A program made the position numbers and the translations under genes. DNA of 64,000 bases. Origin: PUPG01 sp031323845 (GTDB taxonomy: Bacteria > Bacteroidota > Bacteroidia > Bacteroidales > UBA7960). Positions within the stretch are counted from its first letter, which is position 1; every line of letters begins with the position of its first letter. Positions 37,274 to 46,426 of this stretch are shown piece by piece. The notes beneath the pieces are model-generated. The model worked only from the letters and a program-made list of their open reading frames with translations. It made no database searches and was not told where the DNA came from. The stretch lies in NCBI GenBank assembly GCA_031323845.1, contig JAVIYP010000004.1:16709-80708 (forward strand). Reading direction: 5' to 3'.

Positions 37274-40200
37274 GTGAAGTTGTCTGCCTTAACAGAAAGG
37301 ATAATTATTCCAAACAAACCCGGCGCATATGTTGGGTTTGTTTTGGTATGGTTGTTCTCATGCCTGGTCTGTTCCGTTCAGTTACATGCGGACTGCCAGT
37401 CCGATTGGGCAACTTCCAAAATCGCGCATCCGGAGGTGATCAACATCGGAGTGCTTGCCAACCGGGGCGACAGCCTATGTTATGTGGAGTGGGGGCCTAC
37501 AGCCGACTATCTTTCGTATCATCTGGCACCCTATAAGTTTAAGATTGTGCCGTTGGGATTTGATGAATTTCTTGATGAAGTAAAGGCTCCACACGGCCGC
37601 TTGTCGTATATGTCGGCGAACCCTTCCTATTACGCATACCTTGAGCATTACGGTTTAGCTCGCCGCCTGGCCACCTTGCTGATTCCCGGCGAGCCCATGC
37701 CCCAATCCGTTTTTGGCGGGGTGCTTTTTACAAAAGCCAACAGGCACGACATCCGGGAGCTGGCCGACTTGCGGGGCAAAACGCTTGCTGCAGTTGACCC
37801 CAGTTCTATGGGTGGCTGGCATGCAGCCCTGAGGGAGATCAAGGAAAGTGGACGCCTGCGTTTGCATGAGCTGGAGTCGGTTCATTTTGTCGGCACACAC
37901 GATAATGTGGTATTACAGGTCGTTTCGGGAGCTTTTGATGCAGGTACCGTCAGAAGCAGCCAGATCGAACGCATGATCAGTGAAGGGCTGATAAACCGCG
38001 ACGACATTAACATCATAAACAGTAAGGCAGAACAACAACCTGATTATCCTTACCTGCTGTCTACCAGGCTATACCCTGAGTGGCCCTTTGCCGCACTCAA
38101 AGGCGCCGATGAAGAACTCAGCAGGCGTGTTTCGGTTCTCCTTATGCAGATGGACGCTGATGATCCCGCAGCAATTGCGCTGAGAGGCGCAGGATGGACA
38201 TTCCCGGAGCAATATGCCGAGGTGCATAACCTGCTTAATGTTCTCAGCCTGCCTCCTTACGAAGCCACACGAATCAGGGTAAGGGATGTCATCATGGCTT
38301 ACTGGCCCTGGCTGACAACCCTGCTGATCTTGTCTCTTGGCATGGCCGGCTTCATCATCTATATCCTGATACTGCAAAGAAAAACAACAACCATTTCCGG
38401 AAAACTGGTAAAAAGCGAACAAAAATTCAGAGAGTTGTTTGAACACGCTCCTGTGGCCATGGTAGTGCACGACCGCAATACTGCCGAAGTTCTTGATGCG
38501 AACCGGCATGCCATCGAATCATATGGTTTCTCCACCCTCGAAGAGTTTCTCAATACAGACAAATGGATTGACCCGCCCTATTCTTACGATGATGTATTAT
38601 ATTGGTTTTCCCGGGTTCGTGATGAAGGTCCGCAACAATTTGAATGGAAATCACGCACAGTACATGGTGAGTATTTCTGGAAAGACATTAAACTGCAGGA
38701 ACTTGAGCTGGGCAACAGGGTTGTGATGCTATCCATCTCTTACAACATCACTGAACGAAAGCAGGCAGAGGACAAACTAAGAGAAAGTGAACAGTTGTTC
38801 CGGAACCTCACCAACAACCTTTCAGTTGGAGTGGTAATGATCAGCAAGGACATGGAAGTGATGACCATCAACCCCAAAATGCGTGAATGGTTTCCCCGTG
38901 ACGATTACAACAAATGCCCCAGGTGTTATATTGCCTTTAATACCCCCGAACGCAGTACACCTTGCGAGAATTGTCCGGTAGCCAAAACCCTTGTTGATGG
39001 AAAAACCCACACCTATGAAAGGGAAGCGGAAACACATTTGGGCAAAAAGGTGCTGTTGATAACCTCTACTGCAATAACCGACATCAATGGTGAGATCATT
39101 GCAGCCATTGAAATGGCGGATGACATCACAGAAAGAAAACAAACGGAGAAGATCCTTATAGAGGCTAAAGCACAAGCAGAAGAGGCCAATAAAGCCAAAT
39201 CGGAGTTTCTTGCCAATATGAGTCATGAAATCCGCACACCGCTCAATGGCGTCATTGGTTTCACCGACCTGTTACAAAAAACCAGTCTGAACAAAACACA
39301 GAGGCTCTATGCCGAGAATGCAAACACATCTGCTCTTTCGCTGCTGGCTATCATCAATGATATTCTGGACCTTTCAAAAATAGAGGCTGACAAGCTGGAA
39401 CTGGAAATCATTGAAGCAGACATGATTCGTCTGATGCAGGAAGCCATAGATATCATCAAGTTTCATGCCGCAGAAAAACAACTTGAGCTCTTGCTGAACA
39501 TTGACCCGGCTATGCCTCGTTTTGCATTGGTTGACCCTGTGCGCCTGAAACAAATATTAGTGAACCTGTTAAGCAATGCCGTAAAATTCACTGAAAAAGG
39601 AGAAGTGGAGCTGCGGCTGGGCTTCGAAGCCATTGACGAAAATCAGGGCAGGTTCAGTGTCAGCATCCGCGATACAGGCATAGGCATCAGTGAGGAGCAC
39701 CAGAAAAGGGTGTTCGACGTCTTTATGCAGGCCGACACCTCCACTACCAGGAGGTATGGCGGCACCGGACTTGGACTGCCCATCTCCGGTTTGCTCGCCC
39801 GTAAAATGGGCAGCCGCATCGAACTGAAAAGCGCACCGGGAGAAGGATCAACCTTTTATTTTACACTGGAAACCAGCTACAGACGCGGAAAAATGCTGGA
39901 TGTAAGAGATATAAAAGAAGTAAAACGTGTGCTTCTTGTTGACGACAACGACCAGAACCGACTTATACTACAACACATGTTTGACTTCTGGGGTATACAT
40001 CTTACAGGGTGTTCCGGCTGTAAAGAGGCCATTGAGGTGTTAAAGGAGTCTCCGCCATTCGATGTTATCATTATGGATTACCACATGCCGGAAACAGACG
40101 GATTGGAAACCATAAGGATGATCAGGCAGGAGCCGGGTCTGGTTCCGGAAGAGCAAAACATCATACTGCTTCACAGCTCCTCAGATGACCCAAACATCTA

Positions 40201-41125
40201 TAAACACTCCAAAACCCTTAAGATACGTTATACGCTGACCAAGCCGATTAAGTCGCAAGAGCTGCTACAATACCTGAAAAGCCTTCAAAACGAATATCTT
40301 CCGGTAAAAGAAAAAAAAGAGAAGAAAGACAGCATCAAGAATATGTTGATTGATAAGGAGGCACAACCGCTCATAATGCTGGTAGAAGATGTTGAGATGA
40401 ACATTTTGCTGATTAAAACACTCATCAGTCAACGTATTCCCGGGGCAACCTTCCTGGAGGCGTCAGATGGCAAGGAAGCCCTGGAGTTATTAAAAACCAA
40501 CACCCCCGATCTGATTTTCATGGACGTACAGATGCCGGTCATGGATGGATGGGAAACAACGCGAATTCTTCGGAAAAATGAAGAAGGCACAAAGCAGCAC
40601 ATTCCTGTAATAGCGCTTACAGCCAGGGTGTTGAAAGAAGAAATCGAGAAATGTGTCGAGGCTGGCATGGATGGCTTTCTGGGTAAACCAATAAATCATC
40701 AGGCCCTGTATGAGACCTTATTAAAGCATCTTGGCGGTGATTATAAAAACGGCAGCCGTAAGCAACCGGCTGCGGTAGGGCACGTGGAGAAGGATTGGGA
40801 TAAAACGGCATTGATGGACCATCTCGATGGTGACACCCAATTGATGAAGGACTTCATAACGGACGTATTGAAACAGTTTCCTCAATACCTTAACGGGCTT
40901 AAGAGCGCCGGTATGAACCACAACGAAAACCAGATAAGCAGATATGCACACAAGCTAAGGGGTGTTGCGGCCAATTTGCGTTTCAGCCGTCTGGCAGATA
41001 TTGCCGAAGAGATTGAAAAAACGACCGCCACCACTGCTGAAGGCGACTTGTCGGGCATTGAAAAAGCACTCAAAGCCTGGGAAGACCTGCACCAAATACT
41101 TAAAGAGGAGCTGAAAAATCTTTAA
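37274..41125 (+). CDS. Hybrid histidine kinase with periplasmic PhnD-like domain, two receivers and HPt
   Basis: 1283 residues from a GTG at 37274; no ATG precedes the signal segment, so the exact start is uncertain. After a signal anchor (about 20-38) comes a periplasmic PhnD/SBP-like domain (about 55-325; VLANRGDSLCYVEWGPTADYLS, GGVLFTKANRHDIRELADLRGKTLAAVDP). A transmembrane helix (about 345-368) leads to PAS (385-500), PAS with a CY-x11-CxxC cluster (about 515-630), HisKA with His 651, HATPase (GTGLGLPI), receiver 1 (Asp 935, MDYHMPETDG), receiver 2 (Asp 1084, MDVQMPVMDG) and a C-terminal HPt domain (His 1226, YAHKLRG). It is a complete phosphorelay in one chain. Phosphonate, phosphate or another small anion is a possible ligand. 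Confidence 0.93.
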   Translation: MKLSALTERIIIPNKPGAYVGFVLVWLFSCLVCSVQLHADCQSDWATSKIAHPEVINIGVLANRGDSLCYVEWGPTADYLSYHLAPYKFKIVPLGFDEFLDEVKAPHGRLSYMSANPSYYAYLEHYGLARRLATLLIPGEPMPQSVFGGVLFTKANRHDIRELADLRGKTLAAVDPSSMGGWHAALREIKESGRLRLHELESVHFVGTHDNVVLQVVSGAFDAGTVRSSQIERMISEGLINRDDINIINSKAEQQPDYPYLLSTRLYPEWPFAALKGADEELSRRVSVLLMQMDADDPAAIALRGAGWTFPEQYAEVHNLLNVLSLPPYEATRIRVRDVIMAYWPWLTTLLILSLGMAGFIIYILILQRKTTTISGKLVKSEQKFRELFEHAPVAMVVHDRNTAEVLDANRHAIESYGFSTLEEFLNTDKWIDPPYSYDDVLYWFSRVRDEGPQQFEWKSRTVHGEYFWKDIKLQELELGNRVVMLSISYNITERKQAEDKLRESEQLFRNLTNNLSVGVVMISKDMEVMTINPKMREWFPRDDYNKCPRCYIAFNTPERSTPCENCPVAKTLVDGKTHTYEREAETHLGKKVLLITSTAITDINGEIIAAIEMADDITERKQTEKILIEAKAQAEEANKAKSEFLANMSHEIRTPLNGVIGFTDLLQKTSLNKTQRLYAENANTSALSLLAIINDILDLSKIEADKLELEIIEADMIRLMQEAIDIIKFHAAEKQLELLLNIDPAMPRFALVDPVRLKQILVNLLSNAVKFTEKGEVELRLGFEAIDENQGRFSVSIRDTGIGISEEHQKRVFDVFMQADTSTTRRYGGTGLGLPISGLLARKMGSRIELKSAPGEGSTFYFTLETSYRRGKMLDVRDIKEVKRVLLVDDNDQNRLILQHMFDFWGIHLTGCSGCKEAIEVLKESPPFDVIIMDYHMPETDGLETIRMIRQEPGLVPEEQNIILLHSSSDDPNIYKHSKTLKIRYTLTKPIKSQELLQYLKSLQNEYLPVKEKKEKKDSIKNMLIDKEAQPLIMLVEDVEMNILLIKTLISQRIPGATFLEASDGKEALELLKTNTPDLIFMDVQMPVMDGWETTRILRKNEEGTKQHIPVIALTARVLKEEIEKCVEAGMDGFLGKPINHQALYETLLKHLGGDYKNGSRKQPAAVGHVEKDWDKTALMDHLDGDTQLMKDFITDVLKQFPQYLNGLKSAGMNHNENQISRYAHKLRGVAANLRFSRLADIAEEIEKTTATTAEGDLSGIEKALKAWEDLHQILKEELKNL

Positions 41126-41211
41126 GCACGGCTGTCTTTGTTTTAGACACCTTCTCAAAAAAACTCGTTGGTTCTGATAATGAAACCAATAGCCATTAAA
41201 ATCAGTAAGCT

Positions 41212-41394
41212 ATGAAACACGAAACCCACGGCAGCGGATCTGCGAGTGCAGTTTACGGTCTGGGCTTTATTGGCGCCCTCATATACTATATTTCAACTGC
41301 CGGCTCTTTTTGGATGGGTGCCTTAGGCATTTTGAAAGCCATCGTATGGCCCGCTTTTCTTGTGTATGAAGCGCTGAAAGCACTCGCCGCATAA
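41212..41394 (+). CDS. Small conserved-looking membrane protein
   Basis: 60 residues: a short polar start (MKHETHGSGSAS), then hydrophobic segments VYGLGFIGALIYYIS and WMGALGILKAIVWPAFLVYEALKAL. The pattern YGLGFIGALxYYIxxAxSFWxGxLGxLKAxxWPAFLVYE is familiar from short proteins of several phyla with no assigned function. It starts 86 bases after the hybrid kinase on the same strand. Start choice: the ATG at 41212 gives the full motif. Whether it belongs to the kinase's transcript is open. Confidence 0.7.
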   Translation: MKHETHGSGSASAVYGLGFIGALIYYISTAGSFWMGALGILKAIVWPAFLVYEALKALAA

Positions 41395-41551
41395 ACGCGG
41401 TGCTGAAGGGTTTCGGGCATGGCTATAGTTCAGAGTTTACAGCCTGAAGTGGCCTCGCCTGCAGGCAGCCATTACATGGCATTTGCCTGATGTGTCATGC
41501 TGTTATGAGCATGCCCTGTTTATCGATACACTGACAGGGCGAAGGAAGTGT

Positions 41552-44488
41552 TTACATCCCCAGGAGTTTAACCGACAGCATCAATTGGCCCTGTGGTTTC
41601 TGACTCTCTTCAAAAAGCCAGGCGTAACCAACCGACCAGGTGGTTTTCATATACGAGAGCATCACTATCTCTATATCCGTCTGAAAACCCGCGTTGAAAA
41701 CATGTCGCGACACATCGCTGCGATCGGGGTCGGTGAACAGGTGTGTGCCAAATAATGAGGTGTAAATATAGGTAGGATATATCCAGGTGGCACCGACGTT
41801 ACGTGTTCGTAAAGGACGAAGGTTCAGTTCGCTCATGGTTCTTATGTAGTTGTGCGCAGGCAATGCATCGATTTCAGCACCCGGGAAAGCAAGACTGCCC
41901 CTGTATTGGCGTGGTTCGCGCCAATCGACATAGTTGTTCCGGAAACCACCCAGGTAAAAGTATGACAGGGCCGATTCCCTGCTGCCAAAGGACTGACCGG
42001 CGCTGTTACGGATCCAGAAACTGGTGTTCCTGATGCCGGGCACCAGGAAGCCCACGTCCTGGTTCGAAACGATGGACGGGTAAAACGAGTCGGCCGCATA
42101 ATAGGCAACGCCTGAGACGCGCCAGTTATAGCCCGTTTCGTGGTCGACGCCACCGAGGGTACGGCGCAGTTTCGACATGTTGAAGCCGGCCGTAGCCGCC
42201 TGGAACTGTCTCATGGGCGACTCGATGTTCTGATGCAGTGGCAACACTTCAAGGTCGCCGTAATGATACACTCCAAAGCTGTAGCCGTAACGGAAGGGCT
42301 CTCTCAGCGTATAATTTCTGTCGTAGGAAATACCAACGCTATAACCGGCACGGCTTCTCTTGGTCGGGCCGAAGAGGTCGTAAAAGTCCGTGCGGTTCCA
42401 GGTGGCGCTCAGCTTCCAGTTCCAGTAGCGCCAGTCGAGATGGGCGTGCACCTTCTGTTTGTCTTCAAAGGAGCTCCATGGCGAAGTGGCCAGGAAGAGG
42501 TCGATCTGGCTCAGCGACAGGGGGTCACGCCAGAGCATACGGTAACCGACGGCAGCCGTGTTTTTATAGCCTGTCAAGTCGGGCCAGGCGTTGGCCAGGA
42601 ACATCTCCCGGACCGGGTGATAGGCAACCTCCCGCACTCCGGTGGTGTCCACATGCGGTGGCGGCGGCAGCGACCATTCAGTCACCTGCGGGTTGCGCTC
42701 CAGCACATCCATCCCAAGAAAATAAATGGCATTGGCCTCATAAAGGACCTCCAGCGGAATGCGTCCCGGTTTCATTCCATCACGATAGAAGCGCAGCACC
42801 AGCAACGAATCTTCGCTGTACTGATAGGGCATGAAAAAGCCCGTTTCCGTATTGGACAGCAGGTCAAACGATCCGTCTTCAATGCCCACGCGCCACACGT
42901 TGGAAACACCGGTGTAGTATGACGTGCCAATGAGATATTCATTGCAGGGGGCAAACTTGAATTGCGTCAGCGTATTGTCGTCGAGCTTAAGCAGGCTGCG
43001 GTAGCGCGTATTGCCCATCTCCAGTTCCCGTATTTCGAAAAGCACAAGTTCCTGCTCGCCTCCGACGCCTGAAAGCGTGGCGGCGAGGTATCTTCCGTCG
43101 GATGAGATGTCGAGGTCGAAGATGGCCTGGCCAAAGGGTGTTTCCCAAAGCGGCTCGATGCTTTCGTAGGGCTCGGGAAATTTCACCAGCATAGAATGGC
43201 CGTTGTCGAGGCGCACGCCCCAGATGCTGCGGTCGGCGCGGTTAAACACCAGGTCGCCGGTACGCGTGAAAGGCAGGATGGTTTCCTTGCGGCCGCTTTC
43301 AACGTCAATGGCCACCAGGCTGCGGTACTTGTAGTTGTGCTCGGTGATGTAAACGATGTTGCTGTCGGGGTCGTAGGCCAAATGTGTGGAGTAATACAGG
43401 GCGGGTGTGTCGAGGGTTGCCAGCTTGCGGATGTCGCCGGTGCGGGTGTCAATTTCGGCTATTTGTGAGATGATGCCGGGGTAGTTGATGGCCATGTACA
43501 TCTTTTCGGTGTCGTGGTTGTAGCGAAAGGTGGAGGCGTTGCCCAGAGGGTGCGCGGTGATTGGCTCAAAGGCGGTAAGCGGGTATTCCTTCACCCTGTT
43601 GATGTTTTCTTGTTGAAACTGACGTTCGAAAGCGATCCACTCGTCCCAGGCCTGCCCTACCGGCTTGTCATAGACCTGCCTGAACTGCCTGGCATAAAAG
43701 GCCTTGCTGTCTTCCGAGCGCAAGAAGAAGTCGTGCAGCTTGTCAACGCCGTATTCCCTGGCCAGGTATGTGGTGAAGCGCGAGCCGTAGAGGTAGGCGT
43801 TGGCGCCTACCTGGAAGTCGAGTGCCGTGCCTTCGGTTTCGAGGCCCACTACTGAGTGGATGGGGGCATTTTCGTGCACGAGGCTGCGGAAGTACATTTC
43901 GTCGTAGTATCCCATGGTGCGACCGAGGCCTCCTGACATCCAGGTTTCCATGAAAATGGCGATGCCTTCCTGGTACCAGCGGGGGGCATACCATCGCGGC
44001 ACGGTGGTGTAGCTCCACAAGGCGGAGAGCGGGTAGGCCTCGTCGCGGCGCACCTTGCCGAAGAAGGCCCGCCGCCAGCGTTCATCGCGACGGTTGGGCT
44101 TGTCGGTCATCACCACGTGCGTCAGCTCGTGGTTGAACAGCCACTGGAAACGCTCACTTGCCGGCAGGATGCTGAAAGCAAAGTTATACGGTCCGATGCC
44201 GATGAACACCTGGTTGAGCGGCATGGTAATGGCACCGCCCGTGCCATAATCCTGGAAGTCGTTGAGCATCACGTAGATCTTGCCGGGGTCGTAGTCCCAA
44301 AGCTCCTGGTGGAAGTCCATCGCATTAAAGAAGGTGCGCAGCACGTGCGGCGTCATATAGGTGTAGCGGCCGCCAAAATATACCAGCTGTACGCGTTCGG
44401 TGTCGATCTGGGTGATCAGTTGTGCCCTGGATTCATTCACTGACAGCAAGCTCAAGAGCAGGGCTGCGATGAATAGTCTGGTTTTCAT
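41552..44488 (-). CDS. Metallopeptidase-propeller-beta-barrel fusion in the outer membrane
   Basis: 978 residues with a signal peptide (ending SRAQ). Residues about 25-300 carry a gluzincin-like peptidase MA pattern: HELTH with His 120, Glu 121 and His 124, and WYQEGIAIFME with Glu 174 as the likely third zinc ligand. A TolB/WD40-like propeller follows (about 320-600; repeats such as LAYDPDSNIVYITEHN, LVFNRADRSIWGVR, LDISSDGRYLAATLSG). The C-terminal third (about 640-978) is a beta-barrel of aromatic strands ending LMLSVKLLGM, similar to surface-antigen barrels. The chain thus joins a peptidase, a propeller and its own outer-membrane anchor. Substrate and side of the membrane are unknown. It is monocistronic. 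Confidence 0.88.
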   Translation of the reverse strand: MKTRLFIAALLLSLLSVNESRAQLITQIDTERVQLVYFGGRYTYMTPHVLRTFFNAMDFHQELWDYDPGKIYVMLNDFQDYGTGGAITMPLNQVFIGIGPYNFAFSILPASERFQWLFNHELTHVVMTDKPNRRDERWRRAFFGKVRRDEAYPLSALWSYTTVPRWYAPRWYQEGIAIFMETWMSGGLGRTMGYYDEMYFRSLVHENAPIHSVVGLETEGTALDFQVGANAYLYGSRFTTYLAREYGVDKLHDFFLRSEDSKAFYARQFRQVYDKPVGQAWDEWIAFERQFQQENINRVKEYPLTAFEPITAHPLGNASTFRYNHDTEKMYMAINYPGIISQIAEIDTRTGDIRKLATLDTPALYYSTHLAYDPDSNIVYITEHNYKYRSLVAIDVESGRKETILPFTRTGDLVFNRADRSIWGVRLDNGHSMLVKFPEPYESIEPLWETPFGQAIFDLDISSDGRYLAATLSGVGGEQELVLFEIRELEMGNTRYRSLLKLDDNTLTQFKFAPCNEYLIGTSYYTGVSNVWRVGIEDGSFDLLSNTETGFFMPYQYSEDSLLVLRFYRDGMKPGRIPLEVLYEANAIYFLGMDVLERNPQVTEWSLPPPPHVDTTGVREVAYHPVREMFLANAWPDLTGYKNTAAVGYRMLWRDPLSLSQIDLFLATSPWSSFEDKQKVHAHLDWRYWNWKLSATWNRTDFYDLFGPTKRSRAGYSVGISYDRNYTLREPFRYGYSFGVYHYGDLEVLPLHQNIESPMRQFQAATAGFNMSKLRRTLGGVDHETGYNWRVSGVAYYAADSFYPSIVSNQDVGFLVPGIRNTSFWIRNSAGQSFGSRESALSYFYLGGFRNNYVDWREPRQYRGSLAFPGAEIDALPAHNYIRTMSELNLRPLRTRNVGATWIYPTYIYTSLFGTHLFTDPDRSDVSRHVFNAGFQTDIEIVMLSYMKTTWSVGYAWLFEESQKPQGQLMLSVKLLGM

Positions 44489-44536
44489 CTGTTTACAGTT
44501 TCATTATGTTGTTTTTAAATGCATTGTGTTTATTTT

Positions 44537-44660
44537 GTTTCACAGAGTTTCACGGAGTTTGACACAGAGTTTCACAGAGTTTTGTCTCTGTGAGACTCTC
44601 CCGCATGGGCGGGACAGGTGTGAATGACTCAGTGTTACTCTGTGTAACTTTATTTGTTCT
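44537..44660. repeat. Low-complexity block of GTTTCACAGAG phrases with hairpin
   Basis: Repeated words GTTTCACAGAG, GTTTCACGGAG, GTTTGACACAGAG and GTTTCACAGAG are followed by the near complement CTCTGTGAGACT and later GTTACTCTGTGTAAC, so the block can fold on itself. It is a different vocabulary from the repeats at 8092, 30331 and 55660. No gene is visible in it. Confidence 0.6.
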
Positions 44661-44733
44661 CGCAGATTATGTGATAATCAGCCCTCTGTGTTTCAAAATA
44701 TTTAGCATGGGCGTTTCTGGTTGTAAGATACGA

Positions 44734-44769
44734 AAAAAGTCATTCCCTGTTGCCGGGGAATGACTTTTT
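44734..44769 (-). terminator. Intrinsic terminator of the long repeat-protein gene
   Basis: Perfect 14-base stem: AAAAAGTCATTCCC (44734-44747) and GGGAATGACTTTTT (44756-44769), with an 8-base loop. On the minus strand the stem is followed by a T-run (TTTTTT). It lies about 58 bases after the stop at 44827. The same hairpin core recurs behind the paralog at 46334. Confidence 0.85.
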
Positions 44770-44826
44770 ATGCAGTAAATGTTCACAGAATTTGAGTGTC
44801 ATTGCAGGTTTTGTTACGAGCATGCT

Positions 44827-46134
44827 TTAATCGAGAGTGAAGCCTGTGCGAAGCTGTTCATTATCAAATAAAACTGAGCCGCGCAGGAAGTCGCCGTCGC
44901 GTATCATTTCGGAGCCGCGCAGCACTTCGTTCATCTGCAGCAAAGGAGCATCCAAAGACCGCAATTGTTCGCTGTCCAAAATGTTGAACCTGAGTTGTTC
45001 GTTGTCAAGGAATGCATCCCTGAGTTGTGAAGCATCGGTTATGCCCATGTCGCGCAATTGTTCTGCATCCCAAATAGGCAACAGGAAATTCAGCTGTTCT
45101 GTATCAAACGCTGCAAGTTGTTCGAAGTCCAATGCACTCGCATCGTCGAGCCTGACACCATCAAGGAAACTCATCACATCATTGAGTTGTTCTGAGTCAA
45201 GTACGGCTACGCGACGGAGATTTTCAGCGTCAAGGATGCCAAAATGACGTAACTGTTCGGCATCAAACCTCGTAAGGTCGCGCAGGTGTTCCGCATCCTG
45301 TACCCTGAAGTTAACACGGAGTGCTTCAATGTCCATGATAACAAAATCCAGGAGTGCTTCATTCAGGAAGGCAATATCTCTGAGGTTTCCTGCGTCATTA
45401 AGTATAATCATCCGGAGGGTTTCCGCATCCAGCTGGGCAAACTCACCCTCTTCATCCATTACGTCTTTGGCGAGCAGGTGTTCGAGCACCGGGCGGTTGT
45501 CGTTCACGATGTTGTGCATCAGCATGTTTGCGAAGAGCTGGTCGTGGGCAAGTGTTAGCTGTGGAAATTCTGCTTTTGGATGTGTTTTGAAGAAGCTTTC
45601 GACGTCTGTCATGAAGTCGAACACCACGCCGTTGCGAACCTGTGTTTGTGCGATGGCGCTACCGGCGCTGTTGAGCACGGTGCGTATGGCAACGCGGTCC
45701 TTTTCGGAGAGGTCGGAGAGTACCCCGATGGCTTCGAGGATGCGCAGGCGGGCGTTGTCAAGGAACAAGGCGTACTCTTCCATACGGTTAAGGGTGCGGG
45801 CGCTGTTGGTGCGAAAGTCGTTGTGCTCTCTTCCTGCAGCAATTGCGAAGCGCAGGTCGTCGCCCATCTTGATGTTGGCGGCATACTCATAGGCGAGGTA
45901 GTTGCGGTATGCTTCGCGCATGTTTTGGTCGGCCAGCAGCTCGTTGCGCAGCTCAATGTCGGCTTCGGTAACGCGGACGTTGCGGTACTGGTCAACGCGG
46001 CCAATGGTGCCGGCAGCCTCCCATATACTTAGTCCGGTAATGCGCGGATTTATCATGGCCAGCCCTATTGTCATGCCCACTACTAGACCTAATGCAAGGC
46101 CAACAAGGAGAAATATGATCTTAGTCTTTTTCAT
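44827..46134 (-). CDS. Membrane-anchored protein with D-x-E-x-L-R repeats (long paralog)
   Basis: 435 residues from the ATG at 46134. The open frame extends 47 codons upstream, but that part overlaps the promoter candidate at 46192-46216 and precedes the membrane segment. One N-terminal helix (6-28), then WEAAGTIGRVDQYRNVRV and a helical domain (about 50-230). Residues 235-430 are an array of 8-14-residue units built on D-[ASTN]-E-x-L-[RN]: DAEQLRHFGIL, DAENLRRVAVL, DSEQLNDV, DTEQLNFL, DAEQLRDMGI, DNEQLRFNIL. I do not recognise the repeat. The paralog at 46427 has the same ends but a shorter, degenerate array. It is a cargo gene of the ECF sigma locus with its own promoter and terminator; function unknown. 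Confidence 0.85.
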   Translation of the reverse strand: MKKTKIIFLLVGLALGLVVGMTIGLAMINPRITGLSIWEAAGTIGRVDQYRNVRVTEADIELRNELLADQNMREAYRNYLAYEYAANIKMGDDLRFAIAAGREHNDFRTNSARTLNRMEEYALFLDNARLRILEAIGVLSDLSEKDRVAIRTVLNSAGSAIAQTQVRNGVVFDFMTDVESFFKTHPKAEFPQLTLAHDQLFANMLMHNIVNDNRPVLEHLLAKDVMDEEGEFAQLDAETLRMIILNDAGNLRDIAFLNEALLDFVIMDIEALRVNFRVQDAEHLRDLTRFDAEQLRHFGILDAENLRRVAVLDSEQLNDVMSFLDGVRLDDASALDFEQLAAFDTEQLNFLLPIWDAEQLRDMGITDASQLRDAFLDNEQLRFNILDSEQLRSLDAPLLQMNEVLRGSEMIRDGDFLRGSVLFDNEQLRTGFTLD

Positions 46135-46191
46135 GGCTGTTCTTTTTTGAAAATAATTGATTGATTTCCAGCATTGGTTTGCTGATAAAAT

Positions 46192-46216
46192 TACTAAAAA
46201 AGTTCGTAAAAGTTGG
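46192..46216 (-). promoter_or_regulatory. Candidate ECF promoter of the long repeat-protein gene
   Basis: Minus strand: CCAACTTTT (46216-46208), 13 bases, GTA (46194-46192). Identical spacing is found at 47496-47520 and 48912-48936. The AAC-containing -35 and GTA-containing -10 resemble ECF promoters such as those of SigW. The start codon follows after about 55 bases. Confidence 0.6.
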
Positions 46217-46333
46217 TGTTTTTTGACAAAAAATTTCATTATCAATATGATAGCGGCAAATCTCTTAGAATTCAAAAACGGGTTCTTCGCTTCTATTCAG
46301 ATATAAAAGCCTCTATACCATCCAAAAAAACAA

Positions 46334-46370
46334 TAAACAGTCATTCCCCGCTCCCGGGAATGACTGTTTA
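46334..46370 (-). terminator. Intrinsic terminator of the short repeat-protein gene
   Basis: Perfect 15-base stem TAAACAGTCATTCCC (46334-46348) and GGGAATGACTGTTTA (46356-46370), loop of 7. On the minus strand it is followed by TTGTTTTTTTGG. It shares the core CAGTCATTCCC/GGGAATGACTG with the hairpin at 44734, so gene and terminator were duplicated together. Confidence 0.85.
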
Positions 46371-46426
46371 TGCAGTCAATCTTTACAGAATTTGATTGTC
46401 ATTGCAGGTTTTTTGCAAGTGATGTG

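Larger units (their letters stand above)
44489..44826. other. Intergenic region with CACAGAG-phrase repeat and terminator
   Basis: 338 bases between the fusion-protein start and the repeat-protein stop. Apart from the block at 44537-44660 and the hairpin at 44734-44769, the segment 44770-44826 is homologous to 46371-46426 behind the paralogous gene, showing that the 3' untranslated region was duplicated with the gene. Confidence 0.6.

Noticed and set aside
42140..42922. 260-codon antisense frame inside the fusion-protein gene
   Set aside because: The opposite strand encodes a continuous propeller and barrel; the composition of this frame reflects codon bias only.
45329..45892. 187-codon plus-strand frame rich in serine and leucine over the repeat-protein gene
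   Set aside because: It is the complement of the D-x-E-x-L-R array and its upstream domain; the paralogous gene conserves the minus-strand protein, not this one.
46135..46275. N-terminal extension of the long repeat protein
   Set aside because: It overlaps the promoter candidate, lacks a match in the paralog and would put 47 residues before the signal anchor.
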